Shown here: one piece after another, positions 1 through 8,633 of the stretch
Layout of the letters: each line of letters begins with the position of its first letter
How positions within the stretch are numbered: position 1 is the first letter of the stretch
NCBI GenBank assembly: GCA_963695175.1
Contig: CAVOGG010000004.1
Span: 1,116,001 to 1,180,000, forward strand
From: Fodinibacter sp963695175
Lineage (GTDB): Bacteria > Actinomycetota > Actinomycetes > Actinomycetales > Dermatophilaceae
Length of the DNA stretch: 64,000 bases
Direction: 5' to 3'
Made by a program: the position numbers and the translations under genes
The notes under the pieces: generated by a model
Told to the model about the DNA's origin: nothing
Seen by the model: only the letters and a program-made list of their open reading frames with translations
Databases searched by the model: none

Positions 1-700
1 TTCGGTTGGTGTCCTGGCTCGCGACGCGCAGGAGGTCGAAGGCCTGCTCGCGGGTGATTCGGTGTTGGTGCATGAGGATGCCCATCGCGACGCCGATCTC
101 GCGGTTGCTCTCCAGGGCTCGCGTCAGGTTCTCGGCGCGGTCCTTGGCGATGGTCTGGCTGAGCACCGATGACGCGTGAGTGGCCAGCACCAGTCCCACG
201 CCGACCGCGTGGTCGTCGAACGCGGCCGGCTCCGTCGAGTAGATGTTCAGGCCGGCGATGACGTCTGAGTCATCCATCAGGTGCAGCCTCTGGGACAGGA
301 CACTGCGGATGCCCACCTCCGCGGCCGCTCGCTGACCCCACGTCGGCCACCGGGTTTCGGAGGTGACGTCTCCGGTGACGAAGACAGAGTCGTCCAGAAC
401 AGCATCAACGCACGGTCCGGACCCGATCTCGTACTGAAGCACGTCGGCGCGCGTCGCCGCCTGGTCGGTCGACGCAGGGGTGGTGAAACTGCCGGCGCGC
501 AGCATGCTCACGCTCGCCCAGCGAGCGCGAGGAACCCGCTCGACGACGACAGTGACCAGCCGCTGCAACGGCCCGCCCACGTCGGGTTCGGCCACGGCGG
601 TTGACAGGGAGCGCATGGCCTCCGCCACGTCGCGCAGGTCCACCTGCGGAACGGTCCCTACGACCCGACCGTCCTGGGTCGTGTCATCTGAGTTCGCCAT
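1..700 (-). CDS. GAF-ANTAR domain response regulator (C-terminus cut by window edge)
   Basis: About 233 residues are visible, starting at an ATG (complement of 698-700) preceded by an AGGAGAA ribosome site. The N-terminal 150 or so residues have the shape of a GAF sensor domain. The last 40 or so contain the ANTAR RNA-binding signature: RALESNREIGVAMGILM followed by ITREQAFDLLRVASQ. GAF-ANTAR proteins are abundant in actinomycetes and act as transcription antiterminators by binding paired RNA hairpins. The bound signal cannot be read from the sequence. The stop codon lies outside the window to the left. The frame is open without interruption, unlike the next genes. Confidence 0.85.
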   Translation of the reverse strand, partial: MANSDDTTQDGRVVGTVPQVDLRDVAEAMRSLSTAVAEPDVGGPLQRLVTVVVERVPRARWASVSMLRAGSFTTPASTDQAATRADVLQYEIGSGPCVDAVLDDSVFVTGDVTSETRWPTWGQRAAAEVGIRSVLSQRLHLMDDSDVIAGLNIYSTEPAAFDDHAVGVGLVLATHASSVLSQTIAKDRAENLTRALESNREIGVAMGILMHQHRITREQAFDLLRVASQDTNR

Positions 701-1084
701 GGGTTCTCCTACGCATGTCCGGCGAGGCTGGAGCCGGTCCGGCATGCGGCTGCGTCCGCGGTCGTTCGGTGACCTGAGCTCCTCGGTCTCGTGAACACCC
801 TAGGCCGGTTGTGGCGCGTCCTGTCCCTGCCGGTGCACGGGGTCTTCGAGGTTCCACGAGGCTGGGGAGGGTGGCCGCCGGGGCTCCGGGTCCTCGGTGG
901 GGCCGCATGACGTGGCGAGTGTGCCCAGGGAGTCAGCCGTGGGCGGTGTGGGTGCGGGCCACCTCGGCGAGCAGCCGTGCCCGAACCCGGTCGCGCCGTG
1001 GAGCGCCACGCCTCGTCGGCGTCGACCTGCATGGTGCCGGCGATGTCGACGTGCGCCCACGGGGGCCTCCTTTGAGCAGCCGCT
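701..1084. other. Intergenic stretch without a convincing gene
   Basis: Short open frames exist on both strands but none resembles a known family. They are rich in arginine and proline, as expected of off-frame high-GC DNA. The stretch lies just beyond the recognisable end of the SARP remnant and may hold its eroded bacterial transcriptional activation domain, but I could not align it with confidence. Confidence 0.5.
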
Positions 1085-1403
1085 CGCCGGCAGGCGCCTG
1101 ATCATCAGGCCGTAGCCGTGGGCCGCACTGACCAGGACCGTGGGCGGGCGGCCGGTTCGCACCGGGTCGAGCAGCTGCCCCAGGTGGGAGACGTAGACCT
1201 GCAGGCTTCCCAGCGGGTTGGCCGGGGGAGCGTCGCCCCACGTGCGTCGATGATCAGGTCGGTCGGCACGACGCGGTCGGCGTGCATCGACAGCAGCGCG
1301 AGCACGGCCCGCCGCTTCGGGGACCGAGCCGCACTTCGGCCAACGGGCCGCCCGCCTCCCGGCTCGTCCTGAGCTCGAGCGGACCCAGCACGTTCAGCTG
1401 CAC
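1085..1403 (-). pseudogene. Remnant of a SARP/AfsR-family transcriptional regulator (N-terminal DNA-binding domain)
   Basis: Three consecutive minus-strand frames join into the N-terminal OmpR-like DNA-binding domain of SARP regulators. A GTG start at 1403 opens VQLNVLGPLELRTSREAGG. After a frame break near 1317 it continues PKRRAVLALLSMHADRVVPTDLIIDA. After another break near 1243 it continues WGDAPPANPLGSLQVYVSHL and ends around HGYGLMI. Both breaks look like single missing bases. The downstream activation domain and everything after it are not recognisable, so this is a fragment rather than a complete gene. SARPs usually activate secondary metabolism, but no such cluster is visible here. 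Confidence 0.6.
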
Positions 1404-1556
1404 GGCTCACATCGTATGAGGACGGGCTCTGTACCACGGGTGGCCGAGGGCGAATAAACCCGGGCGCGCGGTGGTTGAGCGTGATGGCCGGTTGCCCAGA
1501 TCACTGGATCGCCGGGTGGGCTCGACACTCGCCCACAGCAGCAGACAGGAGCCACC

Positions 1557-2208
1557 GTGGACACCATGCTCGCGCAGCTGCTCGCGCAGCCGGCATGGCT
1601 GGTCTATGGGGTCGTCGGCATGGTCATCCTGCTCGAGGGCGCGGTTCCGGCAGGGGTGCTGCTCCCGGGTGAGGCCACTGCACTGCTCGGCGGGGCGACG
1701 GTGGCACTGGGCGCCAGCGAGCTCGTGCCGATGGTTCTCGTCGTCGTGGTAGCCGCAGCGCTCGGGCGACGGCATCGGCTTCCGCGTGGGCACGCTCACC
1801 GGGACGAGAGCGCTTCGCTCGCGCGTGCTGCGCTCGCGTCGTGAACGGATCACCCGACTCCAGGTCGGGCTCGTCAACCGAGGTGCGCTCGCGTTTGTCG
1901 GCGCCCGGTGGACGGCCTTCGTCCGCACCATCGTCCCCGCACTCGCCGGAGCCTCCGGGATGCCGTACCGCCGGTTCGCCCCGTGGAACGCACTCGGAGC
2001 GCTGACCTGGGGTACGACCAGCGTCGTCCTGGGTGCCGCAGCGGGTCGCTCCTACGCGGAGGTGCAGACCTGGCTGGGCGGGGGAGGCGCCGTACTGTTC
2101 GTGGCTGCCGTCGCCGCGGTCGCTCTGGTTGCCATCCGCCGACGCCGGGCTGCGGCAGCCGTCGTCGAGCCGGTCGGCGACGTCGTACCCGCCACGCGAT
2201 CCCAGTGA
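1557..2208 (+). CDS. DedA family membrane protein (frame broken by one extra base near 1765)
   Basis: The GTG start at 1557 has a clear AGGAG eight bases upstream. The first frame gives a hydrophobic N-terminus with the DedA-typical EGAVPAGVLLPGEATALLGG segment. Removing one G from the GGG at 1764-1766 rejoins it to the second frame, which carries the conserved RTIVPALAGASGMPYRRF and WNALGALTWG motifs and two more membrane segments. The joined protein is 216 residues, a normal DedA length. DedA proteins are membrane proteins linked to lipid-carrier flipping and proton-motive-force homeostasis. The gene ends six bases from the convergent nitrite reductase gene. Confidence 0.85.
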
Positions 2209-2214
2209 AGGTCC

Positions 2215-4914
2215 TCAGGGGGTGACGGCGAGGAGCCCGCGGGCGCCACGCTCTGCATCGGCCATGACGTGGGTGACGAAGGGGTAGCGGCCCGGCTCGC
2301 GCGCAGTGAGCTCGACGAACCCACCCTGGGCGACCGCGAGATCGAGCACCTGGCTCCCGCCGTCGTGGCCCCCCATCGGCCCGACCCCGTTGCGCAGCAG
2401 GTAGGCCCCCTCGGCCCACACCGTGTCGAACTGGGCGCCGACGACGTGGAAGCTCGACCCGCGGTTCGGCCCGGCTGCCAGCACCCAGAAGCGCACCCGC
2501 TCCCCGACTCGCGCCGGCAGCGGACGTGCGGCGTACTGGTTCGCGATTCCGTTGAACACCACCGCATCCGGGGTGTCGGCCGCGGCGGAGCCGGCGTCCA
2601 CCTCGCGCACCGACGACCGGCCGTCGCCGTCGAGGTGCACCTCCGACTGCACGAGCACGTAGCTGCGGGCGACCGCCGGCAGGCCGTCCGGTTCGATGAC
2701 GACCGCCCCGTGCATCCCGGCCGCGATGTGCGCGCTCATCGGCATCGTCGAGCAGTGGTACATCCACACCCCGGCCCGGTCGGCGGTGAACCGGTAGGTC
2801 AGCGACGACCCCGGCGCGATGGTGCGCATCACGTCGTCCGGCGCGCGCTCGCCGGCATGGAAGTCGACCGAGTGCCCCATCGACCCGTGGTTGACGAGGG
2901 TGACCACGAAGGTGTCCCCGACGCGCCCGTGCAGTGTCGGGCCGGGCACCGCGCCGTTGAAGGTCCACCGCCGCTGCCGCACCCCCGGCGCCACCTCGAG
3001 CTCGACCTCCTCGATCGTGAGCGTCACCGCGTGGCTGCGTGCGTCGTCGAGTGGTGGAAGGGACGCGGGCACGGCCGCGAACGCGGCGCCCGGCGTGCCG
3101 GTCAGGTCGACCGGCTCCTCGTGGGCAGGTGCGGTCGCCGCGCCGCCGGCAGTCACCGCACCACTCGCGGTGCTCGGTGCCGGGCCGCCGGAGACGACGA
3201 CGTCGAGCACCATCCCCATCTGTCGGTGACCGATGATGCGGCACCAGCCCTGGGTGCTCGCGCCGACGACGCCGACGTCGAGGGTCGCCGACCGGCCGGG
3301 CATCACCCGTCCGGTCTGGATGCCGTGGCCGAAGGTGAGGTCGTGCGGCGAGCCGTCGTCGAGGTTGACCAGGTCGATGACGAGGCGGTCACCGTAGGGG
3401 ACGGTGAGGGAGTCGGGGACGTAGGCCATGTCGTGCGCCTCGACGCGCACGTGTGTCGTGTGGCCAGAGGGCTCCACGGTCCGCGCCGCGGAGACGCCCG
3501 CGGCGACGGGGTCGCCTCCGGGCCACGGCGCCAGCCCCGCTGCGGCCGGGTCGGCGGCGACCCCGAGTCCGACGACGACGGCAAGGCTCGCGACGGCGGT
3601 GAGCAGCTGGAGTCCCCGCCGGACGCGCGGCGCCTGGACGGGCGCGGGCGCGGGCCGCACACCGTGCGCGTCGGCCTCGCCCACCGCCACCAGCAGCGCC
3701 CGCCTCGCGGCGACGGCCGCGCCGATCGAGCGCAGCAACAGGGGGAGGAAGGCGACGAGGGCGCCGAGCACGAGAACCGAGACCGCCACCCGGACGGCAC
3801 TCGGTGACGGCAGCAGGCAGATCAGCAGCCCGAGGTTGACCACGGTGACGCGCCAGAGCGCTGCGCGATCAAGCCACGCCGACGCCGCGCGGACGACGGA
3901 CGGCCCGCCACCGAGCACCGACGGGATGAGGTAGGACAGCGCCCCGAAGAGCAGCTGCGCGGCGAAGCCGACCGCCACGACCGCGGCCACGACCCCGTAC
4001 CCGTCGGCGAGGGCGGCCCACGAGGCGCTCGTCGCGAGACGCCACCCGACCAGCGCGATCGCGACGACCCCCCACCCCAGTGCTGCGCTGACCGACCACG
4101 TGGCGAACACCTTCGGCGGCGCCTTGCGGGCCGGGGCCACGAGCGCGCGCCCCCACCAGACCAGACCCGCGGCATACCCGCCGAGCCCCACGAGGGCCGC
4201 CGCTCGTGAGCCCAGCGCCGCCCCGGTGGCGAGCACCGCGAGCCCGGTCAGCAGCACGGGCAGGGCCTGCCGGGCGAGGCGCTCGGCACGGGCGTCCATC
4301 CGGGTGCGCAGCATCGTCGGCCAGAGGGTGACCAGCGTGCCGGTCACGGTGAGCCCGATCCAGCCGAGCACCATGACCATCGAGTGGGCCACGAGCACGG
4401 CACCGTGCCGCTCGTCGTCCAGGCCGCGCGCCAGCCAGGCGCCGAGGGTCGCGCCGATGGGGACGCAGGCCGCGGCGGCGAGGTAGTAGCGCACGGTGAC
4501 CCGGAACCGCCCGGGCAGCGCGCGCCTCAGGCGCCGCCACAGCTGGATGCCGTGCCACACCACCGCGCCGGAGACCGCCGTCGCGCCCGCGAGGGTCAGC
4601 GGCCACCACCCCGTCGGCACCCCGACGAGGACGGCCGTGACCCCGGCGAGGAGCAGGCCGATCCTCCGGTTCTGCTGGTTGCGGTCGTCGATCGCGTGCG
4701 GGGTCTTCAGCAGCGCCTGGCTGAAGTGGGTGCTCCACACCATCGCCGAGTGGGTGAGCGCACCGAGCAGCACGAGGTGGACCATCAGCCACCCGGCCGC
4801 CGGGACGAAGGGGTGCGCCATGGCCACGGCCGCGGCCAGCGCGAGCCACACCAGGCCCGGGCGGTCGCGCAGCGCCCAAGCGCGCCGGGGCGCTGACGTG
4901 GCGGTGCGGTTCAC
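2215..4914 (-). CDS. nirK: Membrane-anchored copper nitrite reductase (NirK with N-terminal multi-helix domain)
   Basis: This 899-residue protein has three parts. Residues 1-420 form about ten membrane helices. Residues 490-585 form a cupredoxin domain with a His, Cys, His, Met type-1 copper pattern (SPHDL, then GWCRIIGHRQMGM). Residues 610-899 form a two-domain CuNIR. In the CuNIR the type-1 ligands are H681, C721, H729 and M734, and the type-2 ligands are H686, H720 and the His in FVTHVM. D684 (in HSVDFH) and the His in SSFHVVG match the catalytic Asp and His of classical NirK. The reaction is nitrite to nitric oxide. It is the last gene of an apparent operon with the DUF2249 and hemerythrin genes. 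The membrane part may pass electrons from quinol or simply anchor the enzyme; that is inference. Confidence 0.9.
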   Translation of the reverse strand: MNRTATSAPRRAWALRDRPGLVWLALAAAVAMAHPFVPAAGWLMVHLVLLGALTHSAMVWSTHFSQALLKTPHAIDDRNQQNRRIGLLLAGVTAVLVGVPTGWWPLTLAGATAVSGAVVWHGIQLWRRLRRALPGRFRVTVRYYLAAAACVPIGATLGAWLARGLDDERHGAVLVAHSMVMVLGWIGLTVTGTLVTLWPTMLRTRMDARAERLARQALPVLLTGLAVLATGAALGSRAAALVGLGGYAAGLVWWGRALVAPARKAPPKVFATWSVSAALGWGVVAIALVGWRLATSASWAALADGYGVVAAVVAVGFAAQLLFGALSYLIPSVLGGGPSVVRAASAWLDRAALWRVTVVNLGLLICLLPSPSAVRVAVSVLVLGALVAFLPLLLRSIGAAVAARRALLVAVGEADAHGVRPAPAPVQAPRVRRGLQLLTAVASLAVVVGLGVAADPAAAGLAPWPGGDPVAAGVSAARTVEPSGHTTHVRVEAHDMAYVPDSLTVPYGDRLVIDLVNLDDGSPHDLTFGHGIQTGRVMPGRSATLDVGVVGASTQGWCRIIGHRQMGMVLDVVVSGGPAPSTASGAVTAGGAATAPAHEEPVDLTGTPGAAFAAVPASLPPLDDARSHAVTLTIEEVELEVAPGVRQRRWTFNGAVPGPTLHGRVGDTFVVTLVNHGSMGHSVDFHAGERAPDDVMRTIAPGSSLTYRFTADRAGVWMYHCSTMPMSAHIAAGMHGAVVIEPDGLPAVARSYVLVQSEVHLDGDGRSSVREVDAGSAAADTPDAVVFNGIANQYAARPLPARVGERVRFWVLAAGPNRGSSFHVVGAQFDTVWAEGAYLLRNGVGPMGGHDGGSQVLDLAVAQGGFVELTAREPGRYPFVTHVMADAERGARGLLAVTP

Positions 4915-4921
4915 GATCGAC

Positions 4922-5377
4922 TCAGGCTCGGTCGCCGACCGGGGCCGGCGGCGGGGTCAGCGTGTCGACGCGGCCCCACTCCGGCCCGGCAAAGGCGACT
5001 GCCGCGGCCGGGAACAGGCCGTTCTCCTCGCGGTCGATGTGGGCCCGCAGCAGCTTCTCGAAGGCCGGCACCAGGTCGTGCGAGCCGGCCTCGATGCGAT
5101 CGAGCAGCCCGCCCAGGGTGAGGTGTTCGCGGCACAGGCCGTGCACGTGGTCGGTGAACTCGGGGTCCTCCGCCAGCACGAGGAACAGCCCGGTCTCCTC
5201 CGCCTCGGTGTGCGGGTCCAGGAGCCCCCTCAGGGTGGTGACTGCGCAGTGGACACCTTCGTGGTCATCGGCCTCCGCCGATCGCCGGAGGTCACCCGTC
5301 GCGTTGATGATGTCGACGTGCTCGCGCATGAAGCGCCCGATGACGTCGATGCTCTCGCACCCGCAGTAGCTGCACAC
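4922..5377 (-). CDS. Hemerythrin-like HHE domain protein
   Basis: The 151-residue product carries a hemerythrin four-helix pattern with candidate di-iron ligands H20, H56, E60, H85, H113 and E117 (REHVDI, HTEAEETG, REHLTL, HIDREENG). It starts MCSYCGCES, an unusual N-terminal CxxCxC cluster that could bind metal. It lies seven bases upstream of the nirK start and 30 bases downstream of the DUF2249 gene, so the three are probably cotranscribed. HHE proteins bind O2 or NO or protect iron-sulfur centres. Next to a nitrite reductase, NO handling is the likely job, but this is inferred from context. Confidence 0.88.
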   Translation of the reverse strand: MCSYCGCESIDVIGRFMREHVDIINATGDLRRSAEADDHEGVHCAVTTLRGLLDPHTEAEETGLFLVLAEDPEFTDHVHGLCREHLTLGGLLDRIEAGSHDLVPAFEKLLRAHIDREENGLFPAAAVAFAGPEWGRVDTLTPPPAPVGDRA

Positions 5378-5407
5378 GGTCGTTCCTCGCCCGGTCCCGT
5401 CCGCGCC

Positions 5408-5725
5408 TCAGGCCCTGGTGAGCTGGAGGCGCCAGGCGTCCGGGCCCTCGACGAGGTACGTCACGCTGAGCGGGCCCTCCCGCTCGGCGATCTGGGCGAG
5501 CAATGGCTTGGGGTCGTGCGGGGCGACGATCACGAGCGAGCCGCCGGCCGGGATGGCCGACCAGGCGCCGAACACCGTCGCGTGTCGGATGGCATGGGGG
5601 ATGGCGCGCACGTCGAGCTCGGGCGCGCCGGCGCTGCTCTCGCCGCAGCCGCAGGCGGTGGCGCGGCCCTGGTGGGGCGCGGCCGGTACGGACTCGGTGA
5701 GCGGGATCGTGGTGCGGGCGTCCAT
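5408..5725 (-). CDS. DUF2249 domain protein, first gene of the nirK operon
   Basis: The 105-residue frame starts at ATG 5725 behind a GGGAGG ribosome site. The core LDVRAIPHAIRHATVFGAW, GGSLVIVAPHDPKPLL and the final ValEGPDAWRLQLTR-like strand match the DUF2249 (TusA-like fold) family. It also contains an ACGCGESS cysteine pair resembling the CGCES at the start of the downstream hemerythrin-like protein. DUF2249 proteins often travel with hemerythrins and denitrification genes, and their molecular role is not established. Transcription must start within the 38 bases shared with the divergent regulator, where a strong palindrome lies. Confidence 0.85.
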   Translation of the reverse strand: MDARTTIPLTESVPAAPHQGRATACGCGESSAGAPELDVRAIPHAIRHATVFGAWSAIPAGGSLVIVAPHDPKPLLAQIAEREGPLSVTYLVEGPDAWRLQLTRA

Positions 5726-5746
5726 GGCTGGCCTCCGGGAAGAATC

Positions 5747-5770
5747 TTTTCTACAATGACATTGTGAAAA
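5747..5770. promoter_or_regulatory. Palindromic operator between the nirK operon and its divergent HTH regulator
   Basis: A 24-bp near-perfect inverted repeat is centred at 5758/5759: core arms ACAATG and CATTGT around one A, flanked by TTTTC and GAAAA. It occupies most of the 38-bp gap and covers the GTG start at 5764 of the regulator. The DUF2249 start is 22 bases to its left. A protein bound here would block both promoters, so autoregulation by the adjacent HTH protein is the simplest reading. The AT-rich block stands out sharply from the surrounding high-GC sequence. Confidence 0.8.
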
Positions 5771-6537
5771 ATACACCCGCCGTGGGCCCGGCACCAACTC
5801 CGCCGGCCGAGGAGCGTCATGCGCTGGCCCTCGACCCCGCGCGGCGCCGGCTGCTGCAGCTGCTCGCCGACCGGCCCGAGACCGCGGCAGCGGCGACCGT
5901 GTCGGACCTGGCGGCCCGGGTCGGTGGCCACCCGAACACGACGCGTCACCACCTCCGAGCCCTCGCGGCCGCCGGGCTGGTCTCCCAGGAGCGCGTGCCC
6001 CCAGCAGGTGGACGAGGTCGGCCCGCGACCCACTACTCGGTGTCCCGGTCCGGGCGAGACGCGCTCGCCCCGGCCGGCGGGGCCGCCGCCCAGGAGTACG
6101 TCGCGCTGGCCGCCGCCTTCGCGCAACGACTCGCCGAGCGCGACGGTGACCCGGGCGCCGATGCCAGGGCCATCGGAACAGCCTGGGGCACCGGGCTGGC
6201 CACCCGCCACCCGGACGACGACGGGGTCGACCTGCCCGCCCGCGAGCGGGTGCTGCGGCTGCTCGACCGGCTGGGCTTCTCGCCCGAGACGGAAACCGAG
6301 CTCGAGACGGAGGGCCTGACCGTCGGCGGACGAGGCCCGGGCACCACGGTGCTGCTGCGCACCTGCCCGTTGCTGGATGCCGCGCGCCGCCACCCCGAGG
6401 TGGTCTGCCAGGTGCACCTCGGGCTGGTCGCCGGCGCCCTCGAGGCACACCTGGAGCCGACCGAGGGCCTGCACCTGGTGCCGTTCGCGCGCCCGGGGGC
6501 GTGCGTGCTGACGCTGCCCTCCACACTGGTGGGATGA
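5764..6537 (+). CDS. HTH transcriptional regulator with C-terminal cysteine cluster (SufR-like)
   Basis: The product has 257 residues. Residues 20-80 form an ArsR/DeoR-type winged helix (TVSDLAARVGGHPNTTRHHL then GGRGRPATHY). The C-terminal half contains LRTCPLLDAARRHPEVVCQVH and later PGACVL. This C-x(12)-C plus distal Cys arrangement resembles the iron-sulfur-binding region of SufR-type repressors. The GTG start lies inside the palindrome at 5747-5770. It overlaps mobA by four bases and diverges from the nirK operon, so it probably senses NO, O2 or Fe-S status and controls nitrite reduction. A paralogue precedes narG at 10256. Confidence 0.85.
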   Translation: MKNTPAVGPAPTPPAEERHALALDPARRRLLQLLADRPETAAAATVSDLAARVGGHPNTTRHHLRALAAAGLVSQERVPPAGGRGRPATHYSVSRSGRDALAPAGGAAAQEYVALAAAFAQRLAERDGDPGADARAIGTAWGTGLATRHPDDDGVDLPARERVLRLLDRLGFSPETETELETEGLTVGGRGPGTTVLLRTCPLLDAARRHPEVVCQVHLGLVAGALEAHLEPTEGLHLVPFARPGACVLTLPSTLVG

Positions 6538-7118
6538 GCGTGCAGCGTCCCGTGGCGACCGGTGCCGACGTCACCGTCGTCGTGCTCGCCGGGGGCACCT
6601 CGCGCCGCTTCGGCTCCGACAAGCTGGCGGCCCCGTTGGCCGGGTCGACCGTGCTCGACACCGTGCTCGGGTCGCTGCCGCCCGAATGGCCGGTGGTCGT
6701 CGTCGGCCCGCCGCGGGAGTGCCACCGGCTCGTCACGTGGACCCGCGAGGACCCTGCCGGCGGTGGGCCGCTCGCCGGTGTCGCCGCGGGTGTCGCCACG
6801 GTGGCGACGGAACTCGTGGCCGTGGTCGCCGGTGACATGCCGTATGCCGGGCCGGCGCTCGTCACTCTCGTGACGGCGCTGCGCACGGCGCCGCAGGAGG
6901 TCGGCGCCGTCGTGGCGGTCGATGCGCATGACGTGGCCAACCCGCTGCTCGCGGCGTACCGCACGGCATCCGTGCGTGAGGTCCTCCCGAGCCCGGCGGC
7001 GAACCGCCCCGCCAAGCTGCTGCTCGCGGTGCCGCACCTCGAGGTCGAGGTCAGTGGCCGGGCAGGTCGCGACGTCGACACCCCCGCCGACCTCGACGAC
7101 CTCACCGGCGCGACCTGA
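6534..7118 (+). CDS. mobA: Molybdenum cofactor guanylyltransferase
   Basis: The 194-residue NTP-transferase fold protein carries the MobA nucleotide-binding motif VVLAGGTSRRFGSDK at the N-terminus and a GDMPYAGP segment matching the metal-binding aspartate region. MobA joins GMP to molybdopterin to give the MGD cofactor needed by NarG. The ATG overlaps the stop of the upstream regulator (ATGA), indicating translational coupling. MobA is sequence-variable, so the substrate could also be a related nucleotide, but its position between nirK and nar genes supports a Moco role. Confidence 0.85.
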   Translation: MSVQRPVATGADVTVVVLAGGTSRRFGSDKLAAPLAGSTVLDTVLGSLPPEWPVVVVGPPRECHRLVTWTREDPAGGGPLAGVAAGVATVATELVAVVAGDMPYAGPALVTLVTALRTAPQEVGAVVAVDAHDVANPLLAAYRTASVREVLPSPAANRPAKLLLAVPHLEVEVSGRAGRDVDTPADLDDLTGAT

Positions 7119-7131
7119 CCCACCAAAGCAT

Positions 7132-7181
7132 GCCGCGAGTGCGGAAGTGGTCGCCGGGGCAACCACTTCCGCACTCACGGC
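7132..7181. terminator. Bidirectional hairpin terminator between mobA and narK2
   Basis: The arms at 7132-7151 and 7162-7181 form a 20-bp stem with one mismatch around a 10-base loop. It sits 13 bases after the mobA stop and 15 bases after the stop of the convergent narK2 gene. There is no T tract, as is usual for terminators in high-GC actinomycetes. Confidence 0.8.
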
Positions 7182-7196
7182 AAGGAGGGGCGTGGG

Positions 7197-8595
7197 TCAG
7201 CCGGGCTTGGGGGCACCCGGACGGGCGTAGCGCCACCAGGTGATGCCGACGCACATGACGGCCCAGGCGATGCCGATCGAGTAGAAGGCCACCGGGCCCA
7301 GGGTCGTCACACCGACGCCGAAGAAGAACGGTCCGAAGGCCGCGATGGCCGCCGTCCACCCGATGACGCCTCCGGCCTGGCGGCGTTCGAAGATCATCGG
7401 CATCTGCTTGAAGGTCGAGGCGTTGCCGATGCCGGCGAACAGGAAGATCGCGAGCATCCCGTAGAGGAACTGGTGGAAGCCGGCGTCGAGCGCGGCAGCG
7501 GAGCTGGTGTCCGGGGTGAGTGCCGGGATCGTGTAGGCGATCGAACCGATCAGGCCGATGCCGGAGACGAGGGTCCAGACGGCGCCACCGGTGCGGTCGG
7601 TCAGCGGGGCGAACACGACCCGCGCGGCGGCCCCGATGAGTGGGCCGAGGAAGACGTACTTCACGGCATCCGGAACGGCGTAGCCGGCGATGAGGACCGT
7701 GGCGGACGCACCGGACCCCTGGACGATGTCGGTGTTGCCGCTGCCGTAGAGGTTGGCCATGAGCAGGCCGAACTGCGCGGCGAGGCCGGAGAACGTGCCG
7801 AAGGTCATGATGTAGAGGATCGTCATCCACCAGGTGTCCTGGTTGCGGAAGATGTCGAACTGCTGGCGGATGTTCGCCTTGACCGGCACCGACTTCAGCA
7901 TCGTCCAGGCGAGGACGGCCCCGACCACCATGAGCGGGATCCAGACGAAGGCGGCGTTCTGGTACCAGACGGTCGCGGGGGGCTTGCCCGACACGGTCAT
8001 CTGCTGGCTGCCGCCGAAGATCGCGAGGGCCGAGATGGCGATGAGGTACGGCGTGAGCAGCTGGACGAAGGAGACGCCGAAGTTGCCCAGGCCGGCCTGC
8101 AGGCCCGAGCGCGGTGCCCTGCTTGCGCTTGGGGAAGAAGTAGGACGTGCTCGGCATGAAGCCGGAGAACGCACCACCACCGATGCCGGCGAGGAAGGCC
8201 AGCACCATGAGCTCCCAGTAGGGGGCGGTCGGCGACTGCACGCGCACGCCCCAGCCGAGGGTCGACGCGATGAGCAGCAGGGTGGTCAGCGAGACCATCT
8301 TGCGGGTGCCCATGATCGGCGGCAGGGTCATCCACACGAGGCGGAAGAGGCCGGCCGCGAGGCCCGGCATCGCGGCCATCCAGTACAGCTGGTTCTTCGT
8401 GAAGTCGTAGCCGAGCGCGTTGAGCTTGGGGATGATCGCGCTCGGGAGGAACCACGCGACGAACGCGAGGGTCAGGCAGAACGTGGTGATCCACAGGGTG
8501 CGCCAGGCCAGCGACTGGTCCCAGGTCTTCTCGTTCTCCGGATCCCAGGACTCCAGCCACTCGCCCTTGCGGGCCGGTGCGTGGGACGTGCTCAT
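7197..8595 (-). CDS. narK: NarK-family nitrate/nitrite transporter 2 (frame broken near 8105)
   Basis: An ATG at 8595 opens MSTSHAPARKGEWLESWDPE, followed by the helix-rich MFS start of NarK proteins (WITTFCLTLAFVAWFLPSAI). The GGG at 8104-8106 (read on the minus strand) has one extra base. Removing it joins RKQGTALG to LQAGLGNFGVSFVQLL, restoring a 465-residue protein with about twelve helices. The nitrate-signature glycine-rich stretches AGLGNFGVSF and AGIGNASTF are both present. NarK2-type proteins exchange nitrate for nitrite across the membrane. It lies 38 bases downstream of narK1 in the same direction. Confidence 0.88.
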
Positions 8596-8633
8596 GGCGG
8601 TCTCTCCTTGGGCGGGGCCGGGTGGCCGAATGG

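Noticed and set aside
1874..3244. Arginine-rich minus-strand frame overlapping nirK
   Set aside because: The nirK frame in the same region contains all copper ligands in order. The alternative is an off-frame artefact.
7132..7181. Possible integron attC-like or mobile repeat
   Set aside because: It lies between two convergent stops with a compact 20-bp stem and no integrase or cassette; a bidirectional terminator explains it.
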